Made by a program: the position numbers and the translations under genes
Notes under the pieces: model-generated
What the model was told of the DNA's origin: nothing
Database searches by the model: none
Seen by the model: only the letters and a program-made list of their open reading frames with translations
NCBI RefSeq assembly: GCF_014397005.1
Contig: NZ_JACGWS010000009.1
Location: 175,416 to 239,415 of the forward strand
Direction of reading: 5' to 3'
DNA from: Kordia aestuariivivens
GTDB lineage: Bacteria; Bacteroidota; Bacteroidia; Flavobacteriales; Flavobacteriaceae
Length of the DNA: 64,000 nucleotides
In this document: piece after piece, positions 1-12,265 of the stretch
Layout: every line of letters starts with the position of its first letter
Position numbering within the stretch: position 1 is the first letter of the stretch

Positions 1-3000
1 ACAACTGTTACTGAAGTACCTGCAAATGTAAAATTGACTTTAGGATTTAATGGAATACGAGTTCAAGATATCTCAAATAGTGCTGCGCCAGTTACCAGCA
101 CATTAGGTGACAACCCACAAAACACTGGTGAATACTTATTATCTTGGAATCCTGTAAATGGGGCTTTATCCTATGATGTAGAATGGACTTGGATTGATAA
201 TTATGGCGAAAGTATGGCAACTACTGTGAGTCCTAATCAGATTTCGTTGACAGAAAAAGAGTTTCAAAGAAACAATACGAGGATAAATACAAAAAATACG
301 CAGTACGAAATTCCAAAAATTTATGACAAAGGCTTTATTATTTATAGAGTAAGAGCGGTAGGTCGTTTTCCTGATGACTATCAAACCAATTTCTACGGAC
401 CTTGGAGTCAAACAGGTACTGAGAACTCAACACTTGCAAATTGGACACATGCGGAAATTGATGGACATGAAGACAACAAAAACTGGCAATTTCAAGCAAG
501 TTATGCCGAAGAAGGTAAAAAGAAAGAAGTGGTTAGCTACTTTGATGGAACTTTAAGAAATAGACAAACGGTTACAAAAATTAATACCGACGATAATGCA
601 ATTATAGGAGAAGTAATTTATGATACACAAGGTCGTCCTGGTATCGAAGTCCTTCCAGCTCCTACCACAAGCAATGAATTAAAATATTATGAAAATTATA
701 ATATAAACAATACAGAAGGTAAAAAATACTCTCACTTAGATTTTGATTGGGACGTAATAAATGCCACAGATCCTGCAAACTGTGATATTCCTGCCGATGG
801 AATGAAAAATACCTCTGGAACAAGTAAATACTATTCTGCAAATTATAATGGAACTAGTGAATTTCATGATGCTGTTCCAGATGCTCAAAATTACCCTTTT
901 TCACAAATTGAATACACACCAGACAATACAGGAAGAATCAAACGTAAAAGCGGTGTTGGTGTTACACATCGATTAGGTACTGGTCATGAAATGAAATACT
1001 TTTATGGGAAACCTTTTCAAACAGAATTAGACCGTCTATTTGGTTCCGACATTGGATGGGATGCCTACTACAAAAAAAATACAGTCGTTGATCCTAACGG
1101 ACAAGTAAGTGTGAGTTACATTGACCCACAAGGACGCACCATAGCAACTGCTTTAGCTGCGGATAATCCTGAAAATTTAGACGGACTTGAAGATGAAGAA
1201 GATAATAGTTTACACAATCCTACTACTGAAGATTTACTAAACAAAGTAATTTCAACTGATATTGATACCGAAATTGACAATAACATCTTATTAAATACGG
1301 GACGTTTCTCAAATCTCAATATTAATGATGGATTGAGATATAATGGCTTTAGAACAGTACCAAAGTCTGGAGTTGAACATACATTTCAGTACGATATTGA
1401 TATAAATAACGCTTATACCGATACGTGTATTGTAGGTCCTTTTCCATTCGTTTATGATTTATCAATAAACATAAACGATGAATGTGGTAATAGTTTAGTG
1501 TCGGAAAACATTAACGGCTTTTCTGGTCCTGAAAACAATTCTTATTCAATAATACCACCTTTAGGTGATTTAGCCATTCAAAAAACATTACAAGTAAACG
1601 AAGATGCACTAAACATATATGTAGATCAATACATCCAAGAAGCGCAAGCTGCAGGCTGTGTTTTAGAATTAGCTGACTTTGACATTTCAGAAAGTATTGA
1701 AGGTTGTTTTGAAGACTGTCCTGATTGTGTTGAATCTTTAACTGATGATTATGACGGTGATGGAGATACAGATCAGGATGATTATGTACATACTCGTGTA
1801 GACATTTATGGATTAGCAACGAATGACCCAACTAGAGATGCACTCATAGCACGATTCGAAAGAGAATATAATTTATTAGTAGAAGCATGTATGGCACCAT
1901 GTAACAATGAAGCTGGTGTCGATGCATGGAGCAGTTCTGCAACACAAGGAACCAATTCCATATCATGTGCTGTTACCTTACAGACACTTATCAATGACAT
2001 GAAACGAGTAGGTCAGTACGGAATGCAAATCAGTGAATTAAATGCAAATGATGAATATCAATTGGTAGATATTGCAGCAGAACTAAGCATTTTTAGTTCA
2101 ACGAACCTTTTAAAAAATTCATTCAATACTGAACTCTATGAAAGTTTTCCAAACGCTCCTACAACACCAACCGTATTTACATGGCAAACACCATTCAATC
2201 CTAAATATAGTGATGATCCTTACCATTATTACAATAGCAATGGAGATATTATAAAAATATTAATTCCATTAGAAGGAAATACGTATGGGTTAACTGAAGA
2301 TCCTTTAAATGTTGGTTTTGGTGCCATAGAACCTCAAAATTTAACTGAAATAGACTTTCAAAACCTCTGGCAAGATCAATGGGCAGAATCATTAGTAGCG
2401 TTTCACCCTGAATACGTCTATTCGCATTTTGCAAATCAATTATGTGTGCTGACATCAACAGTAGCAACAACTTCACATGGCACATTTGACGTAAATATTG
2501 ACGGCTATGAAAACTACTTGAATGAATTACCAGTTACAGATGCAATAGGAGAATATTTAAACACAAATACACTTGAGAAAATTGTAACTGACGATCCTTT
2601 GTTTGCCAATAATTTTCCAACATCGATAGGATTTAGTAGCACCAACCCTGATTTTCATAAGGATATGATGCTGAGTGTTGTAAATATAGATTACCAAGGA
2701 ACGGGTGAGCCAATGCTTCATACGGCACTCTTAACAATTGCTTGCAATAGTATTAGTACAGATTGCCCTATTGATATCACTAACATGAGTCCCGAGCAAA
2801 AAGCAGAAGTGTGGCCTATATACAGAGGAATGTACATGTCTTTTAGAGATCGTGTAAAAAGTGTGTTGGCAAATATGTACGCCCATACAAAAGGAGCGTA
2901 TAATGGCTGTATTGGACCAGATGCCGGAAACCCAGGAGATCCATTATTAAATTTAGGAGCTTATACAGGTTTTGCTACGAATCCACCAGCTGGAACTGAT

Positions 3001-6000
3001 GGAAATATTTGCGGAGACAATGCAAACTTTTATGCAAACAAAATAAAACGCATCGTTTCAGAAGATGTAAACTATGACTCTAGTCAAAGCGCCGCAGAAA
3101 CAGGAGAACAGTTAGAGCAACTTACCGATTATCAATACTATGTACAATCTGGTCAATGTCCAATGGGGCGCGATTTTGAAACATTTATGAAAGGTTTAGT
3201 TGAAGACAGTAATGCAACAGCCAATACACAATTTGGAGCTATTGGAGATTTCTATGGCAACTACTTAAGTATGGATTTGTTTGATGATCTAGGAGGAACG
3301 CCAACTAGTGATACTGTTTCAAATTCAGGCATTGCAGTAACATCTGTTCCAACAAATCAAAACGTTGCAATTACGATCAATGTTACAGCTGGACTTGGAA
3401 ATCAACCTCAGGTATTTCCTACTATAAATTTAACAATCAATACGACTGCTTATAGTTGGAGTGATTACGGTACTACTTGGCAAATTAGTGAAATTAGCCA
3501 ATTCAATTATACAACGTATGACAATGCTTCTCCTAGAAGATTCTCATTTGATATGGCTGTAAAAATAGTAGCACCAGGAACAACACAAATAATCGATGAA
3601 GTCATTATCTCAGGAAATACCATTGCCAGAATTGGGGAATGCAGCGTGGATGGACAAGAAGATGTTGCCTATGCAACAGATGGCACTACTATTGGAGAAG
3701 AATTAGGCGATGGAGGTGTCATGAATATTGGAAATCTTGACTGTGAAGATGCTGATAATTTTGGACTAGATTTTAAAAACCTTCTAAACGAATTGGAAGA
3801 AGAAAATCTATTCTTATCAACAAATGTTGCACTAGCAAATTTATCTTCATATCAAGGCACTATACTTCCTGTATTATTTGGAGATGCCAACGATCAGGCA
3901 GTATGGAATAAAATTGACGATGATACCTTTACTGTTACGGTCAACGGAACGGAAGTATTCAGGATTGATTTCGAGATGTTTAATTTAACTACGCAAACAG
4001 CAGTAACCATAACAGAACTACTCACCGTAGAAAATTTTGGCCTATTAGAGAATTTTAGTGCTATTGATTTCAATACCGAAACTCAAATACAACTTTCGTT
4101 TTTTAAACGGGCTTATATACATCAAGCCAATCAAATTCGACCTGTTGTTGGTCCTTTTCAAATACAAGCCACCATTACAACATTAGCCTATGATTGTTGT
4201 GCAATTGTAGCTGGAGATGATAATGGAAATAACATCGATTGTGGATCCGTAGATACCGATGGTGATGGAATTGGTGATTTATGTGACACTACACCATGTG
4301 GAGAAGCTGTTGGAGATAATGACATCGACGGTGACGGAATTGCAAATGCTTGTGATAACTGTATCAAATTTGCAAATCCTGATCAGCTAGACACTGATGG
4401 CGATGGTATTGGTGATGGTTGTGATAATTGTGTGAATACTTACAACCCTGATCAAGCAGACTTAGATAATGACGGTATTGGTGACGTTTGTGATGAAGAC
4501 ACTAATAATCAAGCTTGTATTGCAGAAATAGAAAACAACAGTACTGTTTTTAATGAAGGAATGACACAACTGTTGAACAATGTATTAAGCACGGGTGATT
4601 TCTATACAACTCAAGTTGTAACACAACATTTCACTCCAGAGTTATTAACTTTCTTTACCAATAACGCTAGATTATTGTATAATGATGAAACCATTACATT
4701 TTCAACAGTAGGATGGACAGCTCCACTAGCGATAAATTCTAATTTATCAAATACGATCAAATTATTTTTTGATAATCCTAACACGATTGATCATTACTAT
4801 GTTGTTATAGAACTTACCGATGCATTAATGCAAAACGGAATTGCAAACAATGGAATTTTCAATGCGATAGAACCTTATGGACCACCTTCAAATACCTTGC
4901 CTACAGAATATGGAATAGCTTATGATTCGCCGTCTGGCACAAATGCTGTTACGGTAAGTAATATCTATCAATCACCTGATAGAGGATTTCGCCAATTATT
5001 CCCCCTAAATTTCGATTGCGATTTAGATACGGTAAGAACTGACGGCGGAAGATATACTGCATTCAGAAATGCAGAAACAGAGATCAGAATTAAAAGCAAT
5101 AACTCAGAATACGAACCATGTATTGCCTGTATTCCACAAACCATTGATCCTGTAGACAGAGAAGACATGTGGAATTCATACACTAATGCAGTAGCAACTA
5201 TTGCTAATTATAATATGCCAAGCAATTACAACCTAGAGCATTTTGATAACATGAATTATCAATACATTACAGAAGGGTATATACAATACCTGCAAGCTTT
5301 TACGGGAACCAATGGCATAAATGGAACGGATCTGTATTTCTTAACGATATCAGAATTTGGTGCAACACCATTAAACTATGGGTTTAACGATTATACAACT
5401 GTAATTCAGGCTTATAAAACGTATAGTACAACAAACACAAATCCGTCAGGGTATTTCACAGCTGACGATGCTGACTATAAAACATGGAGAGACTTTGTCA
5501 TTAACTATTTAGAAGAATATCCTAGAACTTGCCCTCCGAAACCAATGTTTCCAACGATAAACCTGCAAATCAACGATCCATTAAGTGATTGTCAAGAGTT
5601 TGCCATTAACATCGCAGAAGCGTATGGTTTGGACAATTACAATTCGTACATAGAGCGTATCAAACATCAATTCAAACTAGACTATGTGCAACAAGCAATG
5701 CAAAATGCCGTAGAAAACTTTACGCTTACGTATGATGACAAAGAATACCAATACACATTATATTACTATGACCAAGCAGGAAATCTTACTCAAACGGTGC
5801 CGCCACAAGGTGTAAAACGAATTGAAAACAACAATCTTGATGCAACAATTACTAATGCGCATAGAAACTCGAACCAAGGGAATGGAGTTATTCCAGGGCA
5901 TGAACTAAAAACGGAGTATAAATACAATTCACTAAATCAATTAGTATGGCAAAAAACGCCTGATGGCGGAATCACAGTATTTGCGTATGACGATTTAGGA

Positions 6001-9000
6001 AGAATTATAGCTTCTCAAAATGCCAAACAACAAAATGAAAATCTGTATAAAGATTTTAGTTATACACGCTATGACGGACTCGGAAGAATTTTGGAAGCAG
6101 GCGAAATAGAACTAAACGATTTCGCATTCGATTATACAATCAACAATAAAGGAGAATTAGTTTTAAACGGAACTCCTGTAAACAATTTTGAAGATGCCTA
6201 TACAGCACTAAACAAAAGAGAAGTAACGCGTACAACGTATGATGATAGAATTGTTGTAGAAAATGATGCTAACAATACTGTATACTCATCTGACTTATTT
6301 ACAGCTTCGTTTACTGCTTTTAATAGTATCAACAGAGTAACCGCAGTTACCTATTACGATCAAATCCAAGCAGGTAAAAATCCTCATTTTGACAATGCAT
6401 TATTCTATAACTATGATGTGCATGGAAACGTAAAAGAATTAGTAACCTACATTACGGAACTTAAAATTCCTGATTGCACCCTACAACCTGATGTATTGGA
6501 TTGTGAAATACATCTAAAACGAGTGCATTACGAATATGATTTAATCAGCGGAAATGTAAAAAATGTAACATTCCAACCGCAAAAAATAGATCAATTCATA
6601 CACAAATATGAATATGATGCAGATAACCGAATCGTTGCAGCATACACTTCCAAAGATGGGTATGTTTGGGAAGAAGATGCCAATTACAAATACTACGAAC
6701 ATGGTCCATTGGCGAGAGTTGAAATTGGAGACAAAAAAGTACAAGGAACAGATTATTTGTACACGCTTCAAGGTTGGTTAAAAACCGTCAATGGAGAAAG
6801 TTTAGCCGCTACGGCAAACGATCTTGGACATGATGGAGAAGGAAACCGAAGTCACATGGCAAAAGATGTCTTTGGATACACATTGCACTATTTCAGTGGA
6901 GATTATATGGCTTCAAACACAGCCGTAAACAGTTCGGTGTTCAAATTATCAAATACAGGAACGGTTGCCACAAGCACAAAAAATCTATACAACGGAAACA
7001 TCAAAACCATGATGACTTCCTTGCGCGATCAAAATGAAAAAATACTAACCACACAAGTCAATAACTACACCTACGATCAATTAAATCGTATCAAAGGTAT
7101 GAGTTCATTGGCAGTAACGGATAAGCCTTTCAATTCATTGCAAACACAGAACAGTTATGCGTCATCCTATACATTTGATAGAAATGGTAACCTTCAAACA
7201 TTACAGCGATTTGTTCCGCAAAACGGAGTGTTAAAAATGATGGATAATATTGATTATAAATACATCATAGAAAATAACAAACCTACAAACAAGTTAGCTA
7301 TTGTAAGTGATATTATCAATAGTAACCAATACGAAACGGATGCGGATATAGAAGATCAAATAGCAACGTTGGCAAGTGTTGGATACGACTATGACGTTGA
7401 CCCGAATGATACAAACAATCACAATTACATATACGATGACATAGGACAACTCATTGAAGACAAAACCGAAGGATTAAAAATCTTTTGGAGAGTGGATGGA
7501 AAAGTAAAAGAAGTACACAAACTTCCATTCCAAGCGCAAGGAATCGCAGATGTCATTGCGTTTCAATATGACGGATTAGGAAACCGAATTGGAAAATCCA
7601 AATACAAATTGGGAAATAGCAATGACAAAGCTTCCACATTCTATGCGCGTGATGCACAAGGAAACGTATTAGGTGTATACGATGCCGAATTTTCTAAAAA
7701 TTCACAAGAGTTCGACTTAACAATGAATTTAAAAGAAAATCATGTATATGGTAGCTCAAGACTCGGAATCGAAAACAGAAATACAACCATTGTAGATGAA
7801 AATTTCCAAACAGGTATTCTATCAAACAATGATGGAACAGGAGTTCCAATCTTTTTAGGAAGTTTCAACAAAAGTGGATTGCGAACAACACCAGAAACTT
7901 ATTTCTATTGGGATCACCCAGCAACTACCTCAAGCAACGAATCGGAGTTTAATGGAATGAATTTGCAAACGCAATTTAAAATTGCAACGACTGTTCAAAC
8001 CAATTCCGTTTTAATCCTAAGACATAGCAACGAAAAAGAAGGAGGTTTGCAACAATATTATGAAGCAACAGTACACGTTATTAAAAACCTAACTACGGAA
8101 AAATGTGCTTTACTATTCTCTATTCGAGAAGAAAACGAGGACATCAAAAATGATGGAACTGGGTATTTCACTCGCAAACAATACATTACACCGTATGATT
8201 TTACGGCAGATTTTTTAGCGACGAAAGGAGTGAAAATTGACTTTAATTTCTTTGGTCAAAATGCAAATGCAGTCATCAATGGTGTTGAATATGATCCAAA
8301 CAGCAACACACATAAATTAGTGATTCTAACCCCAACTAATGGAAACGTAACCACTATCAATACACAAAGCAGAGGATTTGTGTATCGCAATCCAGGGTTA
8401 CAAACCTTAGATGTAGCGCATCTTAGCTATAATTTTGATATCTCAGGAGTGGATACTACTGTCATCAATTTCCCAATGTTAGACACGGATTTCCTAAAAA
8501 ATAACTTAGGTGAAGTGATGAAATCAATTTCTACCATAACCTTAACAGAAAGTGATTACATCATTCCAAATAGCTTCTATGCCGATACCGATGGTGATGG
8601 TGTGGACGATTATTTGGAAGATCTCAATGCAGATGGAAACTTAGATAATGATGATACAGACGCAGACGGAATTGCAAACTACCTAGATGTAGATGATGAC
8701 AATGACACCATTCCAACATTCAGAGAACATCTTTTGGGAGATACGGACAATGACGGAACTCCAAACTATCTCGATACAGACGATGACAATGATCAATGGC
8801 TAACCGCCGCAGAAGGACAAGCAGATGATGACAATGATGGTGTCCCAAATCATTTAGACAATACACATTATGAAAATCCGGTAAACGGACCGCTAACACA
8901 TCAAAACTATGAAAATCATATTGGCGACAAAGCATACGAGCTGTCCAATCATTTAGGAAATGTACTCAGTGTCATCTCTGACAAAAAAATCTTGGCGTTT

Positions 9001-10539
9001 GGCACGCAAATAGTTCAAATACATGAAGGGATCACAGGTTTTCAAGCAGATGGAAATGAAGTAAGCTTAGCCATCGTAGACAATGGAAATTCCTTGCAAT
9101 GTGCTACAAGTTTCAACAATACGGGAACATTCTTCAATCAAACCCTACAAGCCAACACTGAATATATCATAAGTGTCGATATCAACAAAGACACCTATGA
9201 TGCTGACATAAAAGTAGTTGTAGAAGATGCCACTGGAAACATATACCACACCAATACCATCACACAATCTGGATACAACTTCTTTACATTCACGGCTCCT
9301 GAAACGGCGACTTACAAAATACGTTACCTAAAACAGCACGAAGATGTAGGAGATGAATCTATACAAGCATTTTATATTAAAAAATTCTTTATATTTACCC
9401 TTGAAGAAACCCAAACAGTAAACGGTTTCCTCGCAGACGTTCTTTCATATAATGATTACTACCCGTATGGGATGCTTTTACCGAACAGACATGCAAGTGA
9501 CGAAAGTTATAGATATGGCTTCCAAGGTCAAGAAAAAGATGATGAACTTAAAGGAGAAGGGAATTCTATCAATTATAAATACAGAATGCACGATCCTAGA
9601 TTAGGTAAGTTCTTAAGTGTTGATCCATTAGAGCCCAACTACCCTTGGAACTCTCCATATGCTTTTGCTGAAAATAAAGTTATTTTGTTTATTGAATTAG
9701 AAGGTTTAGAGACTCCTCCTAATACAGCAACATCTGCAACTACAATAACAAAGCCTACACCATTAGTTAAACTTATTGATACAAAAGAACTTGCTCGACA
9801 AGCAGCATCAAGAGCTTATAAAGGTCAAGGAACAGCCGTTATTATCAGAAAAGAAGCTTCAAGATCTTTACTAAAAAAGACATTAGGCTTTGTTGCGAGT
9901 CGACTTGGTAATACTATATTTGCAATACTATCAACGTCTTCAGTACATGGCCCAAATCTTAATCATGATTACATCATGGACCCTTCTGTTTTTATTCCTA
10001 CAGAACCAGATGTAGTAAAAAATTCGGAATATTGGGAAGAATATGTCAGAATTTTCAGCGCATTGACAAGATCGCAAAGAATTACTAATGATCCAACAAA
10101 ATTGTCAGATCAGGAATGTGCTGATGTAAGAATGCGAATAGAAACAGGAAATGCTTCACAACAAGATCAACGGTATGCAAAAGAAGCCTATAATAGAGCA
10201 GACAACCCTACAAACGCACCTGTAAACTCTCCTCGTTTTTTGAATTATGAAAATTCTGGTCATCATGATCCTTGCGGAGGTAGGTTACCTTATAATAACA
10301 GAAAAAGTGTATTACCAAACAATCATCTTGAATTGTGGAATTTAAGTGTTGCTGAAGAAGGTAAAGGTGACGTTAGATGGACAAAAGTAGGTAGTGGAAA
10401 TAAAGCGGTCTATCATAGGTTTCAAGATGATAATAATGGTACCTGGCATTGGAATGGATCAACAAATGGAAGAACTCAAAGCGGAGTAGAGAATAAAATT
10501 AGTATTAATAATGTACCGAATAGTATAAAAAAATTATAA
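1..10539 (+). CDS. Rhs/YD-repeat polymorphic toxin (module 0), 5' end outside window
   Basis: Giant Rhs-class toxin. The frame is open from base 1, so the N-terminus and any export signal lie upstream; about 3,510 residues are visible. In order: a fibronectin-like stretch (nt 130-400, [14 protein letters not shown]), long beta-rich linkers, a thrombospondin-type-3 calcium-binding cluster (nt 4245-4500, repeated DTDGDGIGD and CDNC), YD repeats (nt 5740-7600, for example FAYDDLGRI), a second DxDxDG cluster (nt 8580-8870), and the Rhs-associated core (nt 9450-9710, [22 protein letters not shown]). A unique tip of about 275 residues follows. In this family the YD repeats form a shell around the C-terminal toxin, which is released by cleavage after the core. 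I do not recognise the toxin fold; the tip ends in a Trp/His/Asn-rich segment (nt 10330-10480). The stop overlaps the next start (TAATG), which couples it to a putative immunity gene. Export route cannot be judged from what is visible. Confidence 0.93.
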   Translation, partial: TTVTEVPANVKLTLGFNGIRVQDISNSAAPVTSTLGDNPQNTGEYLLSWNPVNGALSYDVEWTWIDNYGESMATTVSPNQISLTEKEFQRNNTRINTKNTQYEIPKIYDKGFIIYRVRAVGRFPDDYQTNFYGPWSQTGTENSTLANWTHAEIDGHEDNKNWQFQASYAEEGKKKEVVSYFDGTLRNRQTVTKINTDDNAIIGEVIYDTQGRPGIEVLPAPTTSNELKYYENYNINNTEGKKYSHLDFDWDVINATDPANCDIPADGMKNTSGTSKYYSANYNGTSEFHDAVPDAQNYPFSQIEYTPDNTGRIKRKSGVGVTHRLGTGHEMKYFYGKPFQTELDRLFGSDIGWDAYYKKNTVVDPNGQVSVSYIDPQGRTIATALAADNPENLDGLEDEEDNSLHNPTTEDLLNKVISTDIDTEIDNNILLNTGRFSNLNINDGLRYNGFRTVPKSGVEHTFQYDIDINNAYTDTCIVGPFPFVYDLSININDECGNSLVSENINGFSGPENNSYSIIPPLGDLAIQKTLQVNEDALNIYVDQYIQEAQAAGCVLELADFDISESIEGCFEDCPDCVESLTDDYDGDGDTDQDDYVHTRVDIYGLATNDPTRDALIARFEREYNLLVEACMAPCNNEAGVDAWSSSATQGTNSISCAVTLQTLINDMKRVGQYGMQISELNANDEYQLVDIAAELSIFSSTNLLKNSFNTELYESFPNAPTTPTVFTWQTPFNPKYSDDPYHYYNSNGDIIKILIPLEGNTYGLTEDPLNVGFGAIEPQNLTEIDFQNLWQDQWAESLVAFHPEYVYSHFANQLCVLTSTVATTSHGTFDVNIDGYENYLNELPVTDAIGEYLNTNTLEKIVTDDPLFANNFPTSIGFSSTNPDFHKDMMLSVVNIDYQGTGEPMLHTALLTIACNSISTDCPIDITNMSPEQKAEVWPIYRGMYMSFRDRVKSVLANMYAHTKGAYNGCIGPDAGNPGDPLLNLGAYTGFATNPPAGTDGNICGDNANFYANKIKRIVSEDVNYDSSQSAAETGEQLEQLTDYQYYVQSGQCPMGRDFETFMKGLVEDSNATANTQFGAIGDFYGNYLSMDLFDDLGGTPTSDTVSNSGIAVTSVPTNQNVAITINVTAGLGNQPQVFPTINLTINTTAYSWSDYGTTWQISEISQFNYTTYDNASPRRFSFDMAVKIVAPGTTQIIDEVIISGNTIARIGECSVDGQEDVAYATDGTTIGEELGDGGVMNIGNLDCEDADNFGLDFKNLLNELEEENLFLSTNVALANLSSYQGTILPVLFGDANDQAVWNKIDDDTFTVTVNGTEVFRIDFEMFNLTTQTAVTITELLTVENFGLLENFSAIDFNTETQIQLSFFKRAYIHQANQIRPVVGPFQIQATITTLAYDCCAIVAGDDNGNNIDCGSVDTDGDGIGDLCDTTPCGEAVGDNDIDGDGIANACDNCIKFANPDQLDTDGDGIGDGCDNCVNTYNPDQADLDNDGIGDVCDEDTNNQACIAEIENNSTVFNEGMTQLLNNVLSTGDFYTTQVVTQHFTPELLTFFTNNARLLYNDETITFSTVGWTAPLAINSNLSNTIKLFFDNPNTIDHYYVVIELTDALMQNGIANNGIFNAIEPYGPPSNTLPTEYGIAYDSPSGTNAVTVSNIYQSPDRGFRQLFPLNFDCDLDTVRTDGGRYTAFRNAETEIRIKSNNSEYEPCIACIPQTIDPVDREDMWNSYTNAVATIANYNMPSNYNLEHFDNMNYQYITEGYIQYLQAFTGTNGINGTDLYFLTISEFGATPLNYGFNDYTTVIQAYKTYSTTNTNPSGYFTADDADYKTWRDFVINYLEEYPRTCPPKPMFPTINLQINDPLSDCQEFAINIAEAYGLDNYNSYIERIKHQFKLDYVQQAMQNAVENFTLTYDDKEYQYTLYYYDQAGNLTQTVPPQGVKRIENNNLDATITNAHRNSNQGNGVIPGHELKTEYKYNSLNQLVWQKTPDGGITVFAYDDLGRIIASQNAKQQNENLYKDFSYTRYDGLGRILEAGEIELNDFAFDYTINNKGELVLNGTPVNNFEDAYTALNKREVTRTTYDDRIVVENDANNTVYSSDLFTASFTAFNSINRVTAVTYYDQIQAGKNPHFDNALFYNYDVHGNVKELVTYITELKIPDCTLQPDVLDCEIHLKRVHYEYDLISGNVKNVTFQPQKIDQFIHKYEYDADNRIVAAYTSKDGYVWEEDANYKYYEHGPLARVEIGDKKVQGTDYLYTLQGWLKTVNGESLAATANDLGHDGEGNRSHMAKDVFGYTLHYFSGDYMASNTAVNSSVFKLSNTGTVATSTKNLYNGNIKTMMTSLRDQNEKILTTQVNNYTYDQLNRIKGMSSLAVTDKPFNSLQTQNSYASSYTFDRNGNLQTLQRFVPQNGVLKMMDNIDYKYIIENNKPTNKLAIVSDIINSNQYETDADIEDQIATLASVGYDYDVDPNDTNNHNYIYDDIGQLIEDKTEGLKIFWRVDGKVKEVHKLPFQAQGIADVIAFQYDGLGNRIGKSKYKLGNSNDKASTFYARDAQGNVLGVYDAEFSKNSQEFDLTMNLKENHVYGSSRLGIENRNTTIVDENFQTGILSNNDGTGVPIFLGSFNKSGLRTTPETYFYWDHPATTSSNESEFNGMNLQTQFKIATTVQTNSVLILRHSNEKEGGLQQYYEATVHVIKNLTTEKCALLFSIREENEDIKNDGTGYFTRKQYITPYDFTADFLATKGVKIDFNFFGQNANAVINGVEYDPNSNTHKLVILTPTNGNVTTINTQSRGFVYRNPGLQTLDVAHLSYNFDISGVDTTVINFPMLDTDFLKNNLGEVMKSISTITLTESDYIIPNSFYADTDGDGVDDYLEDLNADGNLDNDDTDADGIANYLDVDDDNDTIPTFREHLLGDTDNDGTPNYLDTDDDNDQWLTAAEGQADDDNDGVPNHLDNTHYENPVNGPLTHQNYENHIGDKAYELSNHLGNVLSVISDKKILAFGTQIVQIHEGITGFQADGNEVSLAIVDNGNSLQCATSFNNTGTFFNQTLQANTEYIISVDINKDTYDADIKVVVEDATGNIYHTNTITQSGYNFFTFTAPETATYKIRYLKQHEDVGDESIQAFYIKKFFIFTLEETQTVNGFLADVLSYNDYYPYGMLLPNRHASDESYRYGFQGQEKDDELKGEGNSINYKYRMHDPRLGKFLSVDPLEPNYPWNSPYAFAENKVILFIELEGLETPPNTATSATTITKPTPLVKLIDTKELARQAASRAYKGQGTAVIIRKEASRSLLKKTLGFVASRLGNTIFAILSTSSVHGPNLNHDYIMDPSVFIPTEPDVVKNSEYWEEYVRIFSALTRSQRITNDPTKLSDQECADVRMRIETGNASQQDQRYAKEAYNRADNPTNAPVNSPRFLNYENSGHHDPCGGRLPYNNRKSVLPNNHLELWNLSVAEEGKGDVRWTKVGSGNKAVYHRFQDDNNGTWHWNGSTNGRTQSGVENKISINNVPNSIKKL
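4245..4500 (+). other. Thrombospondin type 3 calcium-binding repeats inside the Rhs protein
   Basis: The translation has about four repeats of the DxDxDGxxD type separated by CDNC or CD motifs ([36 protein letters not shown]). In TSP3 repeats the aspartates chelate calcium and cysteines may pair. In secreted Bacteroidetes proteins such segments usually act as rigid calcium-dependent spacers; that role is an inference here. Confidence 0.8.
8580..8870 (+). other. Second Asp-rich calcium-binding repeat cluster in the Rhs protein
   Basis: The translation contains [45 protein letters not shown] and [13 protein letters not shown] in series. It lacks the cysteines of the first cluster. It lies between the YD-repeat part and the Rhs core, about 580 bp before the core, an unusual place for a calcium spacer. 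Confidence 0.75.
9383..9710 (+). repeat. Rhs-core homology block, parental copy (copy 0)
   Basis: From AATTCTTTATATTTACCC onward through the codons for ELEGLE, this stretch of the giant gene recurs at the head of every orphan module downstream. The most conserved part runs from CCCTTGAAGAAACCCAAACA to the codons for ESYRYGF. It is the expected crossover zone for swapping toxin tips. It lacks the TATAAAGAGAACATATAAT stretch that precedes all the other copies. Confidence 0.85.
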
Positions 10540-11021
10540 TGATTGTAGGTAATAAAAGTGTTTTTGGATTTGAATATAAAGTAACTGATGATAGTTTATT
10601 TTATGGAAATGGCAGAATATGGTTTGGAGAAAATCCTATTTGTACTTTTGAAGATGAAACTCATTTAATACATTTAGTAAACGGTCTCAAAAGAATTAGA
10701 AATTCAAAAAAGTTAAGTAATTATAATATAAGTTCAATTGATAATATTTTCGATGAATTAATGAAAAGAACAGAAAATATAGATGATGAACAAATTTATG
10801 ATTATGTAATTAGTTTTGGAGCATCATCTGATGATTTTTTAATTTTTTCATTTTCATTAGGTAATTACATTTATATCTTATGGAAAATTATAGTCAACAA
10901 AAGTGTTTTCGATGACATAAATATTTTATCAAAATCAGTTTATCATTTTAAAATAAAAAAAATGGATTATGACAAAACGATGTCTATGATAATAACTAAA
11001 GTACCCCCCCGCTACCGCTAG
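10539..11021 (+). CDS. Putative immunity protein for toxin module 0
   Basis: Encodes 160 residues, very AT-rich, with no signal peptide or membrane segment, so probably cytoplasmic. Its start overlaps the stop of the Rhs gene by one base (TAATG), the usual arrangement for a toxin tip and its antidote. The N-terminal part (FGFEYKVTDD, RIWFGENPICTFED) weakly recalls Imm42-type immunity proteins; this is memory of the family, not a search result. The last residues (PPRYR) and the stop codon are read from the REP palindrome at 11008-11045, so the original C-terminus may have been replaced when the REP arrived. A cytoplasmic antidote suggests the module 0 toxin acts in the cytoplasm. Confidence 0.7.
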   Translation: MIVGNKSVFGFEYKVTDDSLFYGNGRIWFGENPICTFEDETHLIHLVNGLKRIRNSKKLSNYNISSIDNIFDELMKRTENIDDEQIYDYVISFGASSDDFLIFSFSLGNYIYILWKIIVNKSVFDDINILSKSVYHFKIKKMDYDKTMSMIITKVPPRYR

Positions 11022-11045
11022 TTTGTAACTAGTGGCGTACCGAGT
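11008..11045 (+). repeat. REP-like palindrome a
   Basis: Imperfect palindrome CCGCTAGTT-TGT-AACTAGTGG with one G-T mismatch, then CGTACCGAG. It recurs after the other immunity genes with small changes. It overlaps the end of the module 0 immunity gene and supplies its stop codon. Confidence 0.75.
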
Positions 11046-11071
11046 AAAAACATAAAATTATAAACTTAGAA

Positions 11072-11106
11072 AACTTCCAAGCTGTAAAAGGCTTGGGAGT
11101 TTTTTG
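11072..11106 (+). terminator. Rho-independent terminator after module 0
   Basis: Stem AACTTCCAAGC / GCTTGGGAGTT (one G-T pair) followed by a run of T. A near-identical hairpin lies ahead of every orphan module, so it behaves as part of the repeated spacer. Confidence 0.8.
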
Positions 11107-11138
11107 GTTTTAAGAGCATAACAATCTCTACGCTGCAA

Positions 11139-11171
11139 TCCCCGCTCCCGCTAGTTTAAACTAGTGGCGTC
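11139..11171 (+). repeat. REP-like palindrome b, upstream of the RAYT
   Basis: CCCCGCTCCCGCTAGTTT followed by AAACTAGTGGCGTC, the same family and orientation as palindrome a, 58 bp before the RAYT start. RAYT genes are typically flanked by the REPs they recognise. Confidence 0.75.
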
Positions 11172-11187
11172 AAAGATAAGTACAACG

Positions 11188-11215
11188 AAAAGCTATGCAT
11201 TACGTATAGCTTTTT
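11188..11215 (+). terminator. Hairpin just upstream of the RAYT start
   Basis: AAAAGCTAT / ATAGCTTTT with a 9-base loop and a following T-run. It ends 14 bp before the RAYT ATG and could keep read-through out of the transposase; it could also be part of the element end. Confidence 0.5.
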
Positions 11216-11228
11216 GTATTTTAGAGTT

Positions 11229-11788
11229 ATGAGCAGAAATTATAAATTCCATAACAAAAGCGGTCTATATTTTGTAAGTTTTGCTACAGTAAACTGGATC
11301 GATGTTTTTACACGACAAGTTTATTTTGATGTATTAGCAGAAAGCATAAACTATTGCAGAAAAGAAAAAGGCATGGAATTATATTGCTATTGTTTCATGC
11401 CGAGTCATGTACATTTTATATTTCGTTCAGCTAGTGAAGATATCCATCTGGACTGATTCGAGATTTTAAACGACATACTTCCAAAAAAATAATAGAATCC
11501 ATAAAGAACAATTCACAAGAAAGCAGAAAAGAATGGCTATTATGGATGTTTAAGCGAGCTGGTAAAAAGAATGCAACCACAAGTACATATCAATTTTGGC
11601 AACAGCATAACAAACCTATAGAATTATGGAGTGAAAAAGTTATTAAACAAAAAATTGACTATATACATAATAATCCAGTAGAAAGTGGTTTTGTTACAAA
11701 TCTAATTGATTGGAAATATTCAAGTGCTCGAAATTATCAAGAAGATCACACTATTTTAGAGATTGATGAAATTGGTTTTTTAGCATAA
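11229..11788 (+). pseudogene. REP-associated tyrosine transposase (RAYT), frameshifted
   Basis: Relative of the IS200/IS605 HUH transposases, which nick single-stranded DNA at REP hairpins. The N-terminal frame from the ATG at 11229 gives MSRNYKFHNKSGLYFVSFAT and the HUH motif in FMPSHVHFIF, and stops at 11454-11456. The next frame carries the rest: GLIRDFKRHTSKK, KEWLLWMFKRAGKKN, the segment with the candidate catalytic Tyr (YQFWQQHNKPIEL), and DYIHNNPVESGFV. Both halves join if one base is restored around 11437-11443, where a residue before PSGLIRD would be expected. Joined length is about 186 residues, normal for the family. The start at 11214 (TTG) is less likely because the family begins with MSRxYKF. 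Inactive as written, unless this is a sequencing error. Confidence 0.88.
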
Positions 11789-11879
11789 TCAAGAATACAC
11801 GCTCAATGAGGTCTGTGACTTTATAACGGTATTAAGAATGTGTAATTTATGAAATAAGTACACAAGCAAATACAACAAA

Positions 11880-11917
11880 AAACTTCCAAGCTGTCCAAAA
11901 GGTTTGGGAGTTTTTTT
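11880..11917 (+). terminator. Terminator ahead of module 1
   Basis: Copy of the AACTTCCAAGC...GGTTTGGGAGTT hairpin with a seven-base T-run. It separates the RAYT from the next toxin module. Confidence 0.8.
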
Positions 11918-11919
11918 GT

Positions 11920-12265
11920 GTTTATAAAGAGAACATATAATTTGTTATATTTACCCTTGAAGAAACCCAAACAGTAAACGGTTTCCTCGCAGACGTTCTT
12001 TCATATAATGATTACTACCCGTACGGGATGCTTTTACCAGAGCGACATGCAAGTGACGAGAGTTACAGATATGGTTTCCAAGGGCAGGAAAAAGATGATG
12101 AGCTTAAAGGAGAAGGGAATTCTATGAATTATAAATATAGAATGCACGATCCTAGAATTGGAAGGTTCTTTGCTGTTGATCCGTTGGCAGGAAAATATCC
12201 TCATAATTCTGTCTATGCATTTAGTGAAAATAGAGTTATAGACGGTATTGAATTAGAAGGTTTAG
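11920..12265 (+). repeat. Rhs-core homology block, copy 1
   Basis: Begins with the TATAAAGAGAACATATAAT stretch shared by orphan copies only, then repeats the parental sequence from TTATATTTACCC through the codons for ELEGLE. Reading frame matches the parent across the whole block; an in-frame TAA upstream of TTTGTTATA shows it is not the 3' part of an intact larger gene. Confidence 0.85.

Noticed and set aside
10330..10539. Colicin E3-like ribonuclease in the module 0 tip
   Set aside because: There is a loose RW...G...Y pattern near the C-terminus, but the Asp/His/Glu catalytic set of the E3 domain is not found.
11440..11460. Programmed frameshift in the RAYT
   Set aside because: No slippery heptamer or downstream structure is seen at the join, and RAYTs are not known to use frameshifting.
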